This document shows positions 1-6,257 of a stretch of DNA of 7,311 nt, piece by piece; position 1 is the first letter of the stretch; every line of letters begins with the position of its first letter. Location of the stretch: contig JAFCZY010000082.1 of the NCBI GenBank assembly GCA_019314105.1, positions 1 to 7,311 on the forward strand, read 5' to 3'. Made by a program: the position numbers and the translations under genes. Source of the DNA: Deltaproteobacteria bacterium. Its GTDB lineage: Bacteria; Desulfobacterota; Desulfobacteria; Desulfobacterales; Desulfobacteraceae. Under the pieces are notes generated by a model. That model was not told the origin of the DNA. It ran no database searches and saw only the letters and a program-made list of their open reading frames with translations.

Positions 1-923
1 CAGGAAAGACCGGCAGGACCGCCACCGATGACCGCTACTTTTTTCCCCATATCCGGCGCACATTTAATGGGAATTCTGGAACCTGAAGTCATTTCATAAT
101 CAGCCGCAAATCGTTTCAGCTGGTTAATGGAAACCGCCTCTTCTTCGATGCCTCTTCTACACTCATTCTCACAGGGATGAGGACAGACTCTGCCACAGGA
201 AAGAGGTAAGGGATTTCTCATGCGGATGGTCTGGACAGCCTCTTTATATTTACCTTCTCTGATCTGGTTGATATATCGGGGAATATTAATTTCAGCAGGA
301 CAGGTTTGAGCACAGGGTGCTAATGGATCCTGTGCTTGATTAAATTTCATGAGTTTTTCAGAAAGGGTATTTACCTGAATGATATCTTTAGGGCATGCCT
401 GCTGGCAGGCACCGCATCCCACGCATTTGTTATCGTCAACCACGGGATAGCCCTTGGGTCCAAGTTTAAGCGCATTAAACTGGCATGCTTTTACACAATC
501 GCCAAGACCGATACATCCCACACCGCAAACCCGTTTTCCGCCAAATACAACCGCCATGGCTTTACAGGAAGAGATTCCCATATAGTGGTATTTATCATCG
601 GCACGAAAACCGCCTTCACACATATTATAGGATAATGGAGTTTCAGCACTTCCAGCATCCACGCCCATTATTTTAGCCACTTCTTCTACGCCTTCTTTGC
701 CTGAAATAACACACACAGAAGGGGGAGCACTACCATTTACAACTGCTTCGGCAGCAGAAGAGCATCCTGCATATCCGCAACCACCGCAGTTGGCACCGGC
801 AAGGTTATTTTCCACCTGTGCAATTCTCGGGTCTTCATAGACATAAAAAACTTTGGATGAAAGGCTGAGAATAATACCGCACAAAGCACCGATACCTAAC
901 ATGAATAATAAAGCTGAGATCAT
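1..923 (-). CDS. rnfB: RnfB ferredoxin subunit fused to a GltD/NfnB-like FAD oxidoreductase domain (3' end outside window)
   Basis: RnfB is the iron-sulfur subunit that takes electrons from ferredoxin in the Rnf complex. The frame is open from an ATG at 923 to the left edge (307 codons seen), and AAGGTG lies 5 bases before the start. An N-terminal membrane helix (about residues 3-21) is followed by the RnfB cluster motif C46-x2-C49-x4-C54-x16-C71, then two [4Fe-4S] ferredoxin motifs: C133, C137, C143, C147 and C167, C170, C173, C177. After about residue 186 the protein does not end as a simple RnfB. It continues with a Fer4_20-type domain (C204, C208, then CGRVCPHPCENEC at 243-255) and a Rossmann start VIGGGPAGLS at 298-307, as in the GltD/NfnB (small glutamate synthase subunit) family. 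It is the last of the six rnf genes, 37 bases after rnfA. The RnfB part is certain. The extension is clear, but its NADH or NADPH preference cannot be judged because the gene is cut. Confidence 0.93.
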   Translation of the reverse strand, partial: MISALLFMLGIGALCGIILSLSSKVFYVYEDPRIAQVENNLAGANCGGCGYAGCSSAAEAVVNGSAPPSVCVISGKEGVEEVAKIMGVDAGSAETPLSYNMCEGGFRADDKYHYMGISSCKAMAVVFGGKRVCGVGCIGLGDCVKACQFNALKLGPKGYPVVDDNKCVGCGACQQACPKDIIQVNTLSEKLMKFNQAQDPLAPCAQTCPAEINIPRYINQIREGKYKEAVQTIRMRNPLPLSCGRVCPHPCENECRRGIEEEAVSINQLKRFAADYEMTSGSRIPIKCAPDMGKKVAVIGGGPAGLS

Positions 924-960
924 AATTTCACCTTATATTTGTATAGCGTCTCTTTTGTTT

Positions 961-1536
961 TTAAACCATTCCTTTAAAAGACATAAATGTTAAAGCAATA
1001 ATTCCCGCTGTAATTAGGCCGATGGATGTATCCTGTAAAGGCTTTGGTACCCTTGCCAGATTAATTCTTTCTCGAATACCGGCAAACAGGACAAGCGCAA
1101 GCCCAAAACCAACAGCATAGGCAAAGGAGGAAACACATGTTTCAAGAAAAGTATAATCCTCTTTGATATTGATCAGGCAGACACCCATAACGGCACAATT
1201 GGTTGTGATGAGCGGCAGAAAAATTCCTAACCCCGCATAAAGGGCGGGAATGCTTTTTTTCAAAAACATTTCTACAAACTGAACCAGGGATGCAATGACC
1301 AGAATAAAGGAAACGGTTCTCAAATACTCGACATGAAGGGCCTTTAACAGGTAAACATCTACTATCCATGTAATAATACCGGCCATAACAAGGACAAAAA
1401 TAACTGCCATGCCCATGCCTGCGGCGGTTTCCATTTTTTTTGATGTGCCCAGGAAGGGACAGTTTCCAAGGAACTGGGCAAGGAGAATGTTGTTGATAAA
1501 GATACAGCTTATTGCCAGGACGAATAAATCACCCAT
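961..1536 (-). CDS. rnfA: RnfA, integral membrane subunit of the Rnf complex
   Basis: RnfA is one of the two paired, inverted-topology membrane subunits (with RnfE) at the core of the Rnf ion pump. The 191 residues match the family's usual length and form about six membrane helices. Diagnostic motifs are QFLGNCPFLGTSKK (21-34) and TTNCAVMGVC (111-120). The cysteines C26 and C114 lie where RnfA, together with RnfE, is known to hold an intramembrane [2Fe-2S] cluster. The ATG at 1536 is preceded by AAGGAGA at good spacing. The gene starts 15 bases after the rnfE stop and is followed by rnfB after 37 bases, so it is surely cotranscribed with both. Nothing in it looks unusual. Confidence 0.97.
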   Translation of the reverse strand: MGDLFVLAISCIFINNILLAQFLGNCPFLGTSKKMETAAGMGMAVIFVLVMAGIITWIVDVYLLKALHVEYLRTVSFILVIASLVQFVEMFLKKSIPALYAGLGIFLPLITTNCAVMGVCLINIKEDYTFLETCVSSFAYAVGFGLALVLFAGIRERINLARVPKPLQDTSIGLITAGIIALTFMSFKGMV

Positions 1537-1551
1537 AGTAGAATCTCCTTT

Positions 1552-2160
1552 TTATTTTTTACCTACGATGTTCATCATACAGAGCATGAGCCCGAGACCA
1601 ACAAAAGCGCCCGGTGCTTCAATCATGAATTGGAACGGAAGAAAGTTGGCTCCCATTTCAAAAATAGGGGTTCCACCCCAGATGGTGATGGTTCCGTTTC
1701 CTAAAAGCTCCCTGACAGCACCGAGAGATGCAAGAGACAGGGTAAATCCGATGCCCATCCCCAGTCCGTCGGCAACGGATAAAACAGGGCCGTTCTTGCT
1801 GGCAAAGGCTTCTGCCCGGCCAAGAACAATACAGTTCACAACAATCAGGGGAATGAAAATCCCCAGTTTCAGGAACAATTCATATGTATAAGCCTGCATC
1901 AACAACTCCACAATGGTGACAAAGGTGGCAATGATGACAACATAGCAGGCAATTCTGACTTTTGACGGAATCACATTTCTAAGAAGCGATATTAACAGAT
2001 TGGAAAAAACCAGAACAAAGGTGGTCGCCACTCCCATTCCGATTCCGTTCTCAACCGATTTTGTTACAGCAAGGGTCGGGCATAACCCCAATACCAGCCG
2101 GAAAGGAGGTATTTCAGCCCAGAGGCCCTTGGTAAATTCTTTTGCTAAGGATTGTGCCAT
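1552..2160 (-). CDS. rnfE: RnfE, integral membrane subunit of the Rnf complex
   Basis: RnfE is the partner of RnfA in the membrane core. The 202-residue, very hydrophobic protein carries the family motif LGLCPTLAVT (24-33) and VVNCIVLGRAEAFASKN (107-123). C27 and C110 correspond to the family's cluster-ligand cysteines shared with RnfA. A usually conserved Asn in the N-terminal E-N-P segment is Ile here (AEIPPF, 15-20), a small oddity. The start at 2160 is supported by GGAG six bases upstream. The gene sits 24 bases after rnfG and 15 bases before rnfA in the same operon. Confidence 0.97.
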   Translation of the reverse strand: MAQSLAKEFTKGLWAEIPPFRLVLGLCPTLAVTKSVENGIGMGVATTFVLVFSNLLISLLRNVIPSKVRIACYVVIIATFVTIVELLMQAYTYELFLKLGIFIPLIVVNCIVLGRAEAFASKNGPVLSVADGLGMGIGFTLSLASLGAVRELLGNGTITIWGGTPIFEMGANFLPFQFMIEAPGAFVGLGLMLCMMNIVGKK

Positions 2161-2184
2161 ATTTTTCTCCTAAAATAGTTTGCC

Positions 2185-2766
2185 TTATTTTATCTGTTTG
2201 ACAATTTCAGGTTTTAGTTTTTGATAGATTTCCTTTGCCTGGGCTGCAGCAACACTAACGCCTTTTGAAGTAACGGTTGCGCCGGACATGGCATCAATAT
2301 CACCGTTATCACTTTTTATGGCAAAGTTTGTGTCCATTCCAAGTCCTGAAAATTGGGAGACAAATTCAAGGTTATCTTTGGCTCTTGATCCAATGCCCGG
2401 AGTTTCGGAATGGGTGGTCACTCTTACTTCAATAATTTTATCAGTATCCAGGTTGATGCCCATCATAAGGCCGACAGGGCCACCAAAACCGGTTCCTTTT
2501 GTTTCAAAGGCAACGGCTTTAGAACCATCTGAAAGAATCGTCGGAAAAACCTGTAATTCAATCCCCTCAGCTTTTATTGTAAATCTTTCTGCTAAAGGAT
2601 CATTGGTTGCTTCCGGAAAGATTGCCTGAATGGCAGGCGCTTTTTGAAATTTTAAAACCTGGTTTTCAATTCTGTCTTTTGTTCCTGATTCTATGGCGGC
2701 AAGCAATCCGCCGGAAAAAGCGGTAAGTACCGTCAAGACGACTATCATACTAATCATTTCACGCAT
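2185..2766 (-). CDS. rnfG: RnfG, membrane-anchored subunit with covalent FMN site
   Basis: RnfG carries an FMN covalently bound to Thr on the outer face of the membrane and passes electrons within the Rnf complex. The protein has one N-terminal helix (about residues 3-26) and then an FMN-binding domain with the conserved HSETPGIG (119-126) and the flavinylation motif D-A-M-S-G-A-T-V-T-S (158-167), in which T164 is the expected acceptor for the ApbE flavin transferase. I chose the ATG at 2766 (193 residues) over a longer frame from 2808, because GGGAG lies six bases before it and the longer form would add a charged, non-membrane head overlapping rnfD by 50 bases. With this start the gene overlaps the rnfD end by 8 bases, which suggests translational coupling. 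No apbE gene is visible in the window. Confidence 0.95.
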   Translation of the reverse strand: MREMISMIVVLTVLTAFSGGLLAAIESGTKDRIENQVLKFQKAPAIQAIFPEATNDPLAERFTIKAEGIELQVFPTILSDGSKAVAFETKGTGFGGPVGLMMGINLDTDKIIEVRVTTHSETPGIGSRAKDNLEFVSQFSGLGMDTNFAIKSDNGDIDAMSGATVTSKGVSVAAAQAKEIYQKLKPEIVKQIK

Positions 2767-3727
2767 TGTTTGCTCCCTTCCCCAACGCTTTGGGCCTAAT
2801 TTTGTCAATGAGGGGGTTCACAAGGTTCAACAGCAGGATCGCCAATATCGTACCATCTGCATAGGCACCGATATTCCTCATCAGGATGATCATTGCTGCC
2901 GCACAAAAACCATAAATGAGCATGGGAAGCCTGTTTACCGGAGAGGAAGAATTCTCAGTGGCAAGAAAGAATGCCCCGATCAGGGTATACCCTGAAAATA
3001 GGTGGATTGCAGGTCCTGCGTAGGTATCCGGATTTGCCATGCTGAACGCCAGGGCGGTTACAATGATGCCCACAATAAACGACACCGGTATTTCCCATCG
3101 GATATAGCCTCTTAAGATCAGGTAGATGCCACCGACAATCAGACCAAGCCCAAAGGTGGAACCAATAGCGCCGACCTGTTTGCCCATGATAAGATCACTT
3201 ATGGGAAACAGATCCGCAACCGCAGAGACTCCCTGGGACTTGAGGGCAGCCAGCGGTGCAAGGGCAGTAAAATTGAATTCATAATTGACATAGGCGGCAT
3301 CGAAATTAAAAAAGATTTTCCAGGAAAGCATTAAGAATGCCATTCCTATAAGGACCGGATTAAATGGATTTGCCCCGATACCGCCGAAAATCATTTTTCC
3401 GATGACCACTGCTACAAGCGTCCCGGTAATGACAAGCCACCAGGGGGATGTTGCCGGAAGCATCATGCCGAAAACAAGCCCGATGACTGCAGCATCCAGA
3501 TCACCGATAGAGATTTTCTGTTTGGATACAACATTTAATATAAGTTCCCAGAGCATGGCACTGGAAAGAGAGAGTGCAATTACGCCAACCGCAGGTGCTC
3601 CGAACTGAATAATACCAAAAATAACTGCCGGAAGAGTGGCGATCATGATATTCAGGTTCATTTTAAAAAGACTGTCTCCGTCATGCCAGAAAGGTGCATG
3701 GGATACTGTTAATTTATTATTCGTCAT
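2759..3727 (-). CDS. rnfD: RnfD, integral membrane subunit, apparently lacking the covalent FMN threonine
   Basis: RnfD is the NqrB-related membrane subunit that normally carries a covalent FMN. The 322 residues fit the family, with many membrane helices and the motifs GGIGANPFNPVLIG (115-128), GAIGSTFGLGLIVGGIYLI (186-204), RWEIP (210-214) and YADGTILAILLLNLVNPLID (289-308). At the expected flavinylation motif (Dxx(S/T)GATPLA in the family) the protein reads FNFTALAPLAALK (151-163). The acceptor Thr is replaced by A157 (GCA codon at 3259-3257) and the leading Asp is also absent. The ATxP-type loop after helix 8 is also divergent (TENSSSP, 257-263, versus the usual TDPVTSP). The gene overlaps the rnfC end by 11 bases, with GGAG seven bases before its ATG. 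The assignment is certain; loss of FMN binding is inferred from my recollection of the motif. Confidence 0.96.
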   Translation of the reverse strand: MTNNKLTVSHAPFWHDGDSLFKMNLNIMIATLPAVIFGIIQFGAPAVGVIALSLSSAMLWELILNVVSKQKISIGDLDAAVIGLVFGMMLPATSPWWLVITGTLVAVVIGKMIFGGIGANPFNPVLIGMAFLMLSWKIFFNFDAAYVNYEFNFTALAPLAALKSQGVSAVADLFPISDLIMGKQVGAIGSTFGLGLIVGGIYLILRGYIRWEIPVSFIVGIIVTALAFSMANPDTYAGPAIHLFSGYTLIGAFFLATENSSSPVNRLPMLIYGFCAAAMIILMRNIGAYADGTILAILLLNLVNPLIDKIRPKALGKGANNA

Positions 3728-5003
3728 TGGCAGTCTCCAAAGCTCTAAGTTTGAAAAGCTCGTATTTTCCTAATTTGATATATTGGTATAAAGGTATCTT
3801 TGCCGTACAGACATATGCACAAAGACCACATTCAATACAGGATTCAAGATCATATTTATCGGCCGCCTCTTCATACTGGTCAGCCTCAAGGTATCGTACA
3901 AGAATATTTACAGGAACATTTGCCGGGCAGATCCGGATACATTTTCCGCAATTAACACAGGGGGTGTCCGATACTTCCGGGATTATATCCCTGTCCTGAA
4001 TTATCACCGTATCCATATCCGGTTGGACAGGATGGTTATGGGTATAGGTTGCAAATCCTTTCATGGGTCCACCGATAACAATTCTGTCCTGGTCGTTGAT
4101 ATGAATACTGAAGGCATTGAAAATTTTGTGTAAAGGTGTTCCAATGGTGGCCTTGGCCCTGTATTTTGTTCCCTGTTTTCCAATAATCGTCAGAATTTTT
4201 TCAAACCCCGCAGATTTTGTTTTGTATGCAGTGGCTAAAGACACCACAGCCTCAGCACTGATAAAACTAACGCCCATATCTTCCGGTGTTTTCCCTGCAG
4301 GCAGTATCATACTTAAATGGTTTTTCAAAATCATTGCCGGTAAATTGGAGGGGTATTCCATTGAGGTTTTGAATACTTGAATTAAATCAGATTCTCCTGG
4401 AATATTTAAATTTTCCGGAACTGTGATACATAATTTGGGGATACGGGTCAGCTTTTTTAAAATTTTTGCCCCTTCTTTTATCTTATCCCAAAATTTCAGG
4501 GTTATATACTGATGGGTTGTTGATAAAAGATCCATATCCGCACAGGTAATGATAATGGTATTAATTTTAACAGTATTACTGGCAAGAATTTTTAGCGGCG
4601 GTGCCCCCGGCAGTGTTCTGAAGTATTCATCCGCAGAGGCAATATCATCTTTTAAATCATATGTCATCGAATTTGTGTCAGTGGTCTGGCTCTGACTGTT
4701 TTTGATAACAAGACAGGTGGATGTGTTGCCAAAATCATCCAAATAAGTGTCAATCGCGCTGATGGTTCCCGTGACAGGAGAAATTGTGTAGTCTGTACTT
4801 TGATTGTAAAGACGTAATTTTTCTCCCTTTTCAACCGAGTCTCCTTCCTTTATTAAAGCTTGCCTTGTACTGTCAATGGGCTCATCTAATACTAAAGTAA
4901 GGTCGGATGGGATGGGTATTGACTCCGGCTCTTTAGGATCCGGTTCCACAAGATCATAGAGGAGCCTTGGTTTGGTTAACGTGAAAAAAGATCGTTTAAT
5001 CAT
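3717..5003 (-). CDS. rnfC: RnfC, peripheral iron-sulfur subunit with a degenerate FMN/NADH region
   Basis: RnfC normally holds FMN and oxidises or reduces NADH at the cytoplasmic side of Rnf. The 428-residue protein has a biotinyl-like/SLBB-type N-terminal part (DSVEKGEKL at 55-63, SPVTGTIS at 75-82), a central domain, a GGPMKG loop (311-316) and two clear [4Fe-4S] motifs: C349, C352, C355, C359 and C389, C392, C395, C399 (in the latter the usual final Pro is T400). The glycine-rich GLGGAxFPT segment expected for FMN/NADH binding is replaced by RTLPGAPPLKI (129-139). The N-x-A-E-C-E-P segment reads TCADMDLL (153-160), and the YPxGxEKxLI segment reads EYPSNLPAMIL (216-226). The protein probably serves as an electron wire or scaffold rather than the NADH site. 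The start at 5003 has AAGGA six bases upstream. It is the first rnf gene, after the cytochrome gene. Confidence 0.95.
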   Translation of the reverse strand: MIKRSFFTLTKPRLLYDLVEPDPKEPESIPIPSDLTLVLDEPIDSTRQALIKEGDSVEKGEKLRLYNQSTDYTISPVTGTISAIDTYLDDFGNTSTCLVIKNSQSQTTDTNSMTYDLKDDIASADEYFRTLPGAPPLKILASNTVKINTIIITCADMDLLSTTHQYITLKFWDKIKEGAKILKKLTRIPKLCITVPENLNIPGESDLIQVFKTSMEYPSNLPAMILKNHLSMILPAGKTPEDMGVSFISAEAVVSLATAYKTKSAGFEKILTIIGKQGTKYRAKATIGTPLHKIFNAFSIHINDQDRIVIGGPMKGFATYTHNHPVQPDMDTVIIQDRDIIPEVSDTPCVNCGKCIRICPANVPVNILVRYLEADQYEEAADKYDLESCIECGLCAYVCTAKIPLYQYIKLGKYELFKLRALETANDE

Positions 5004-5088
5004 AATAAGTCCTTGTTTTGTAAAAAACCAAGGTCATTTATTCATAGTTTTCTTAAATATAACCCTTGGATAAACTATAATAAATGAC
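5004..5088 (-). promoter_or_regulatory. Stem-loop and possible ribosome-binding-site switch between the cytochrome gene and rnfC
   Basis: On the transcribed strand a 17-bp AT-rich stem (arms 5072-5088 and 5033-5050, one bulged base at 5043, loop 5051-5071) begins in the last codons of the cytochrome gene. Just after it CCTTG (5033-5029) can pair with CAAGG (5015-5011), extended by TTTT/AAAA, and this would cover the rnfC ribosome binding site. The same CTTGG can instead pair with CCAAG in the loop of the first stem. The T-run after the first stem starts five bases away, so it is a poor intrinsic terminator. A role in setting the cytochrome-to-Rnf ratio is inference. Confidence 0.5.
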
Positions 5089-5440
5089 ACGAATTACATT
5101 CTACCGGACCTGCGTCAATCTCTTCATGGCATCCCTTGCACTGAGTATGAAATGCATCAGCTCTTGACGGCAAATCTTCATCACCTGTATCTTCATGACA
5201 CTCACTGCAGTTGTAGGTTTCATCATCTTCAAGATTATGATGGCAGTCCAGACAATCATCCGTATAATCGCCTGTGTGTACTGAATGGGTGAATAAAACG
5301 TTGCCTGCTTTGTTCTGAAACATCATGCGTACGGGTTCTTCCGGTGCAGGGGGAGTAAAAGAGGCATAGCATATAATTCCTGTGATCAAAAACATGATCA
5401 TAATTAATATAGCTACTTTTAGGTCTCGTTGTGATGTCAT
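5075..5440 (-). CDS. Membrane-anchored tetraheme cytochrome c (class III / c3-like)
   Basis: This is a small 121-residue cytochrome likely to be exported and to carry electrons on the periplasmic side. A short basic head and a hydrophobic helix (about 9-28) form an uncleaved anchor or a signal peptide; the Cys at 24 does not sit in a lipobox. The mature part has exactly four CxxCH heme sites: C63-H67, C78-H82, C101-H105 and C115-H119. It has just four more histidines (H52, H55, H68, H98). Eight His for four hemes is the count expected for bis-His ligation as in cytochromes c3, including the CHH pair seen there. The acidic character fits partner binding. It lies 71 bases before rnfC, the same direction, and after a strong promoter, so it is probably the first gene of the cytochrome-rnf operon. 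Multiheme cytochromes beside rnf genes are known from sulfate reducers and from methanogens such as Methanosarcina acetivorans. The start has GAGAGAAG upstream. Confidence 0.92.
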   Translation of the reverse strand: MTSQRDLKVAILIMIMFLITGIICYASFTPPAPEEPVRMMFQNKAGNVLFTHSVHTGDYTDDCLDCHHNLEDDETYNCSECHEDTGDEDLPSRADAFHTQCKGCHEEIDAGPVECNSCHLL

Positions 5441-5501
5441 AATACTTCTCTCTCATATTTAGGGGTTAGAGTTCATGCGACAAACCCACAACTAGGCAGC
5501 G

Positions 5502-5530
5502 GTTATATTATATTGTAGCCATATTGGCAA
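5502..5530 (-). promoter_or_regulatory. Sigma70-type promoter for the cytochrome-rnf operon
   Basis: On the minus strand TTGCCA (5530-5525) and TATAAC (5507-5502) are separated by 17 bases, each one mismatch from the consensus hexamers. Transcription would start near 5495, giving a leader of roughly 55 bases before the cytochrome ATG. The site lies in the gap after rseC, so the operon can be expressed apart from rseC. I see no clear terminator between the two genes, so read-through from rseC is also possible. Confidence 0.65.
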
Positions 5531-5545
5531 GGGAAAAATGTAAAT

Positions 5546-6007
5546 TCAGGACAGGGTGCAATCGGCAGGGATGGTTTGTGATTTTTTTCTGACAAGGAAG
5601 GGTTTGTATTTTTTTTTTTTTGAAAGAGAGTTGCTTTTTTTTCGGATGATATAAAAGGAGAGTCCAAAAAATAAAAACCCTGAAATCATGGAGACAAAAG
5701 AGGGGTCCATTTGAAAAACAGGGGCAAGACTGTTCCCAATCAAAGCGCCGATAAGCAGCAGAATAATGGGAAATACATATAAAAGAAATGTTAAAAAAAG
5801 CATGGGGCTGGTCTCAAGTCCAATGATCACATGATCCCCTTTTTTAACATTAAGGATATTTTTAACCATAACGATCATTTCTTTTTGATTCTCCGCCGTT
5901 CCACAGCTTTCTCTGGAAGTGCAATGCTCACAAGCAGTGGAGCGGGTTGTTTTTACCCAGGCGACAGATGAGGTGACATCGGTTACAATTCCGTTTTCAG
6001 TGATCAT
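5546..6007 (-). CDS. rseC: RseC/MucC-family membrane protein (SoxR-reducing system type)
   Basis: RseC-family proteins are small inner-membrane proteins which, in E. coli, act with the Rnf-like Rsx complex to keep SoxR reduced. The 153-residue protein fits: an N-terminal soluble part with the cysteine cluster ACEHCTSRESCG (C26, C29, C35), a beta-rich stretch ending in KKGDHVIIGLE, two membrane helices (about 69-93 and 102-121) and a basic tail. Position next to the rnf genes supports a role linked to Rnf, though its exact function here is unknown. The tail is coded by an A13 tract (plus-strand T13 at 5609-5621) giving four Lys in a row, so its reading frame beyond residue 136 is the least certain part. 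The start at 6007 has AAGGT nine bases upstream. Confidence 0.82.
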   Translation of the reverse strand: MITENGIVTDVTSSVAWVKTTRSTACEHCTSRESCGTAENQKEMIVMVKNILNVKKGDHVIIGLETSPMLFLTFLLYVFPIILLLIGALIGNSLAPVFQMDPSFVSMISGFLFFGLSFYIIRKKSNSLSKKKKYKPFLVRKKSQTIPADCTLS

Positions 6008-6059
6008 AATTCAATTACCTTTTATCAAATTCTTGGCAGCGTGATTTTTATATTGTCAA

Positions 6060-6088
6060 AGGATAAACGTGATGCAGAATGATGTCAA
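6060..6088 (-). promoter_or_regulatory. Sigma70-type promoter for rseC
   Basis: On the minus strand a perfect TTGACA (6088-6083) is followed after 17 bases by TATCCT (6065-6060). Transcription would begin near 6053 and run into rseC with a leader of about 45 bases. It points away from the tRNA-Asn promoter in the same gap. Confidence 0.55.
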
Positions 6089-6104
6089 TTTTTTTTATTT
6101 TTCT

Positions 6105-6118
6105 TTGATAAAAATCTT
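6105..6118. promoter_or_regulatory. FNR/CRP-like palindrome between divergent promoters
   Basis: TTGAT-AAAA-ATCTT differs at one position from the FNR consensus TTGAT-N4-ATCAA's second half. Its centre is about 59 bases upstream of the inferred rseC start, a usual activator position, and its end overlaps the -35 box of the tRNA-Asn promoter. The region is very AT-rich, so chance occurrence is quite possible. Confidence 0.25.
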
Positions 6119-6143
6119 GACAAAAAAAATGGGTTGATATAAT
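6117..6143 (+). promoter_or_regulatory. Promoter of the tRNA-Asn gene
   Basis: TTGACA (6117-6122) and TATAAT (6138-6143) are both perfect consensus hexamers, with a 15-base spacer that is shorter than the usual 16-18. Transcription would start around 6150, some 20 bases before the mature tRNA 5' end. Confidence 0.65.
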
Positions 6144-6171
6144 CTCTCCAAGTCTTATTCAAAGGCGCTGC

Positions 6172-6247
6172 TCCCCAGTAGCTCAGTTGGCAGAGCAATT
6201 GGCTGTTAACCAATGGGTCCGCGGTTCAAATCCGTGCTGGGGAGCCA
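6172..6247 (+). tRNA. tRNA-Asn (anticodon GUU)
   Basis: The sequence folds as a complete tRNA: acceptor stem TCCCCAG (6172-6178) with CTGGGGA (6237-6243), D arm GCTCAGTTGGCAGAGC, anticodon stem ATTGG/CCAAT enclosing the loop CTGTTAA with anticodon GTT at 6205-6207, and T arm CGCGG-TTCAAAT-CCGTG (one G-U type pair). The discriminator base is G and CCA (6245-6247) is encoded. GTT reads the Asn codons AAC and AAU. It stands alone with its own promoter and terminator, and I see no repeated 3' end nearby that would mark an integrated element. Confidence 0.97.
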
Positions 6248-6257
6248 ACTTAAAAAT

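Noticed and set aside
336..676. Plus-strand open frames of 63-99 codons inside the rnfB region
   Set aside because: They are antisense to a clear RnfB frame with conserved cysteine motifs and show no family-like sequence or ribosome binding site.
1409..1891. 160-codon plus-strand open frame across rnfA and rnfE
   Set aside because: It is antisense to two well-conserved membrane subunits, and its composition is that of a complement shadow.
2767..2808. Longer RnfG start at 2808
   Set aside because: It would add 14 charged residues before the membrane helix and overlap rnfD by 50 bases. The ATG at 2766 has a good ribosome binding site and an 8-base overlap.
5028..5088. Stem-loop after the cytochrome gene as a plain intrinsic terminator
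   Set aside because: The stem is AT-rich with a 21-base loop, and the T-run starts five bases after the stem. A full stop here would also leave rnfC without an evident promoter.
5369..5371. Cys24 of the cytochrome as a lipoprotein attachment site
   Set aside because: The preceding residues (T-G-I-I) do not form a lipobox, which needs Ala, Gly or Ser just before the Cys.
6225..6247. tRNA-Asn 3' end as an attachment site of an integrated element
   Set aside because: I saw no repeat of the tRNA 3' end and no integrase or mobile gene in the window.
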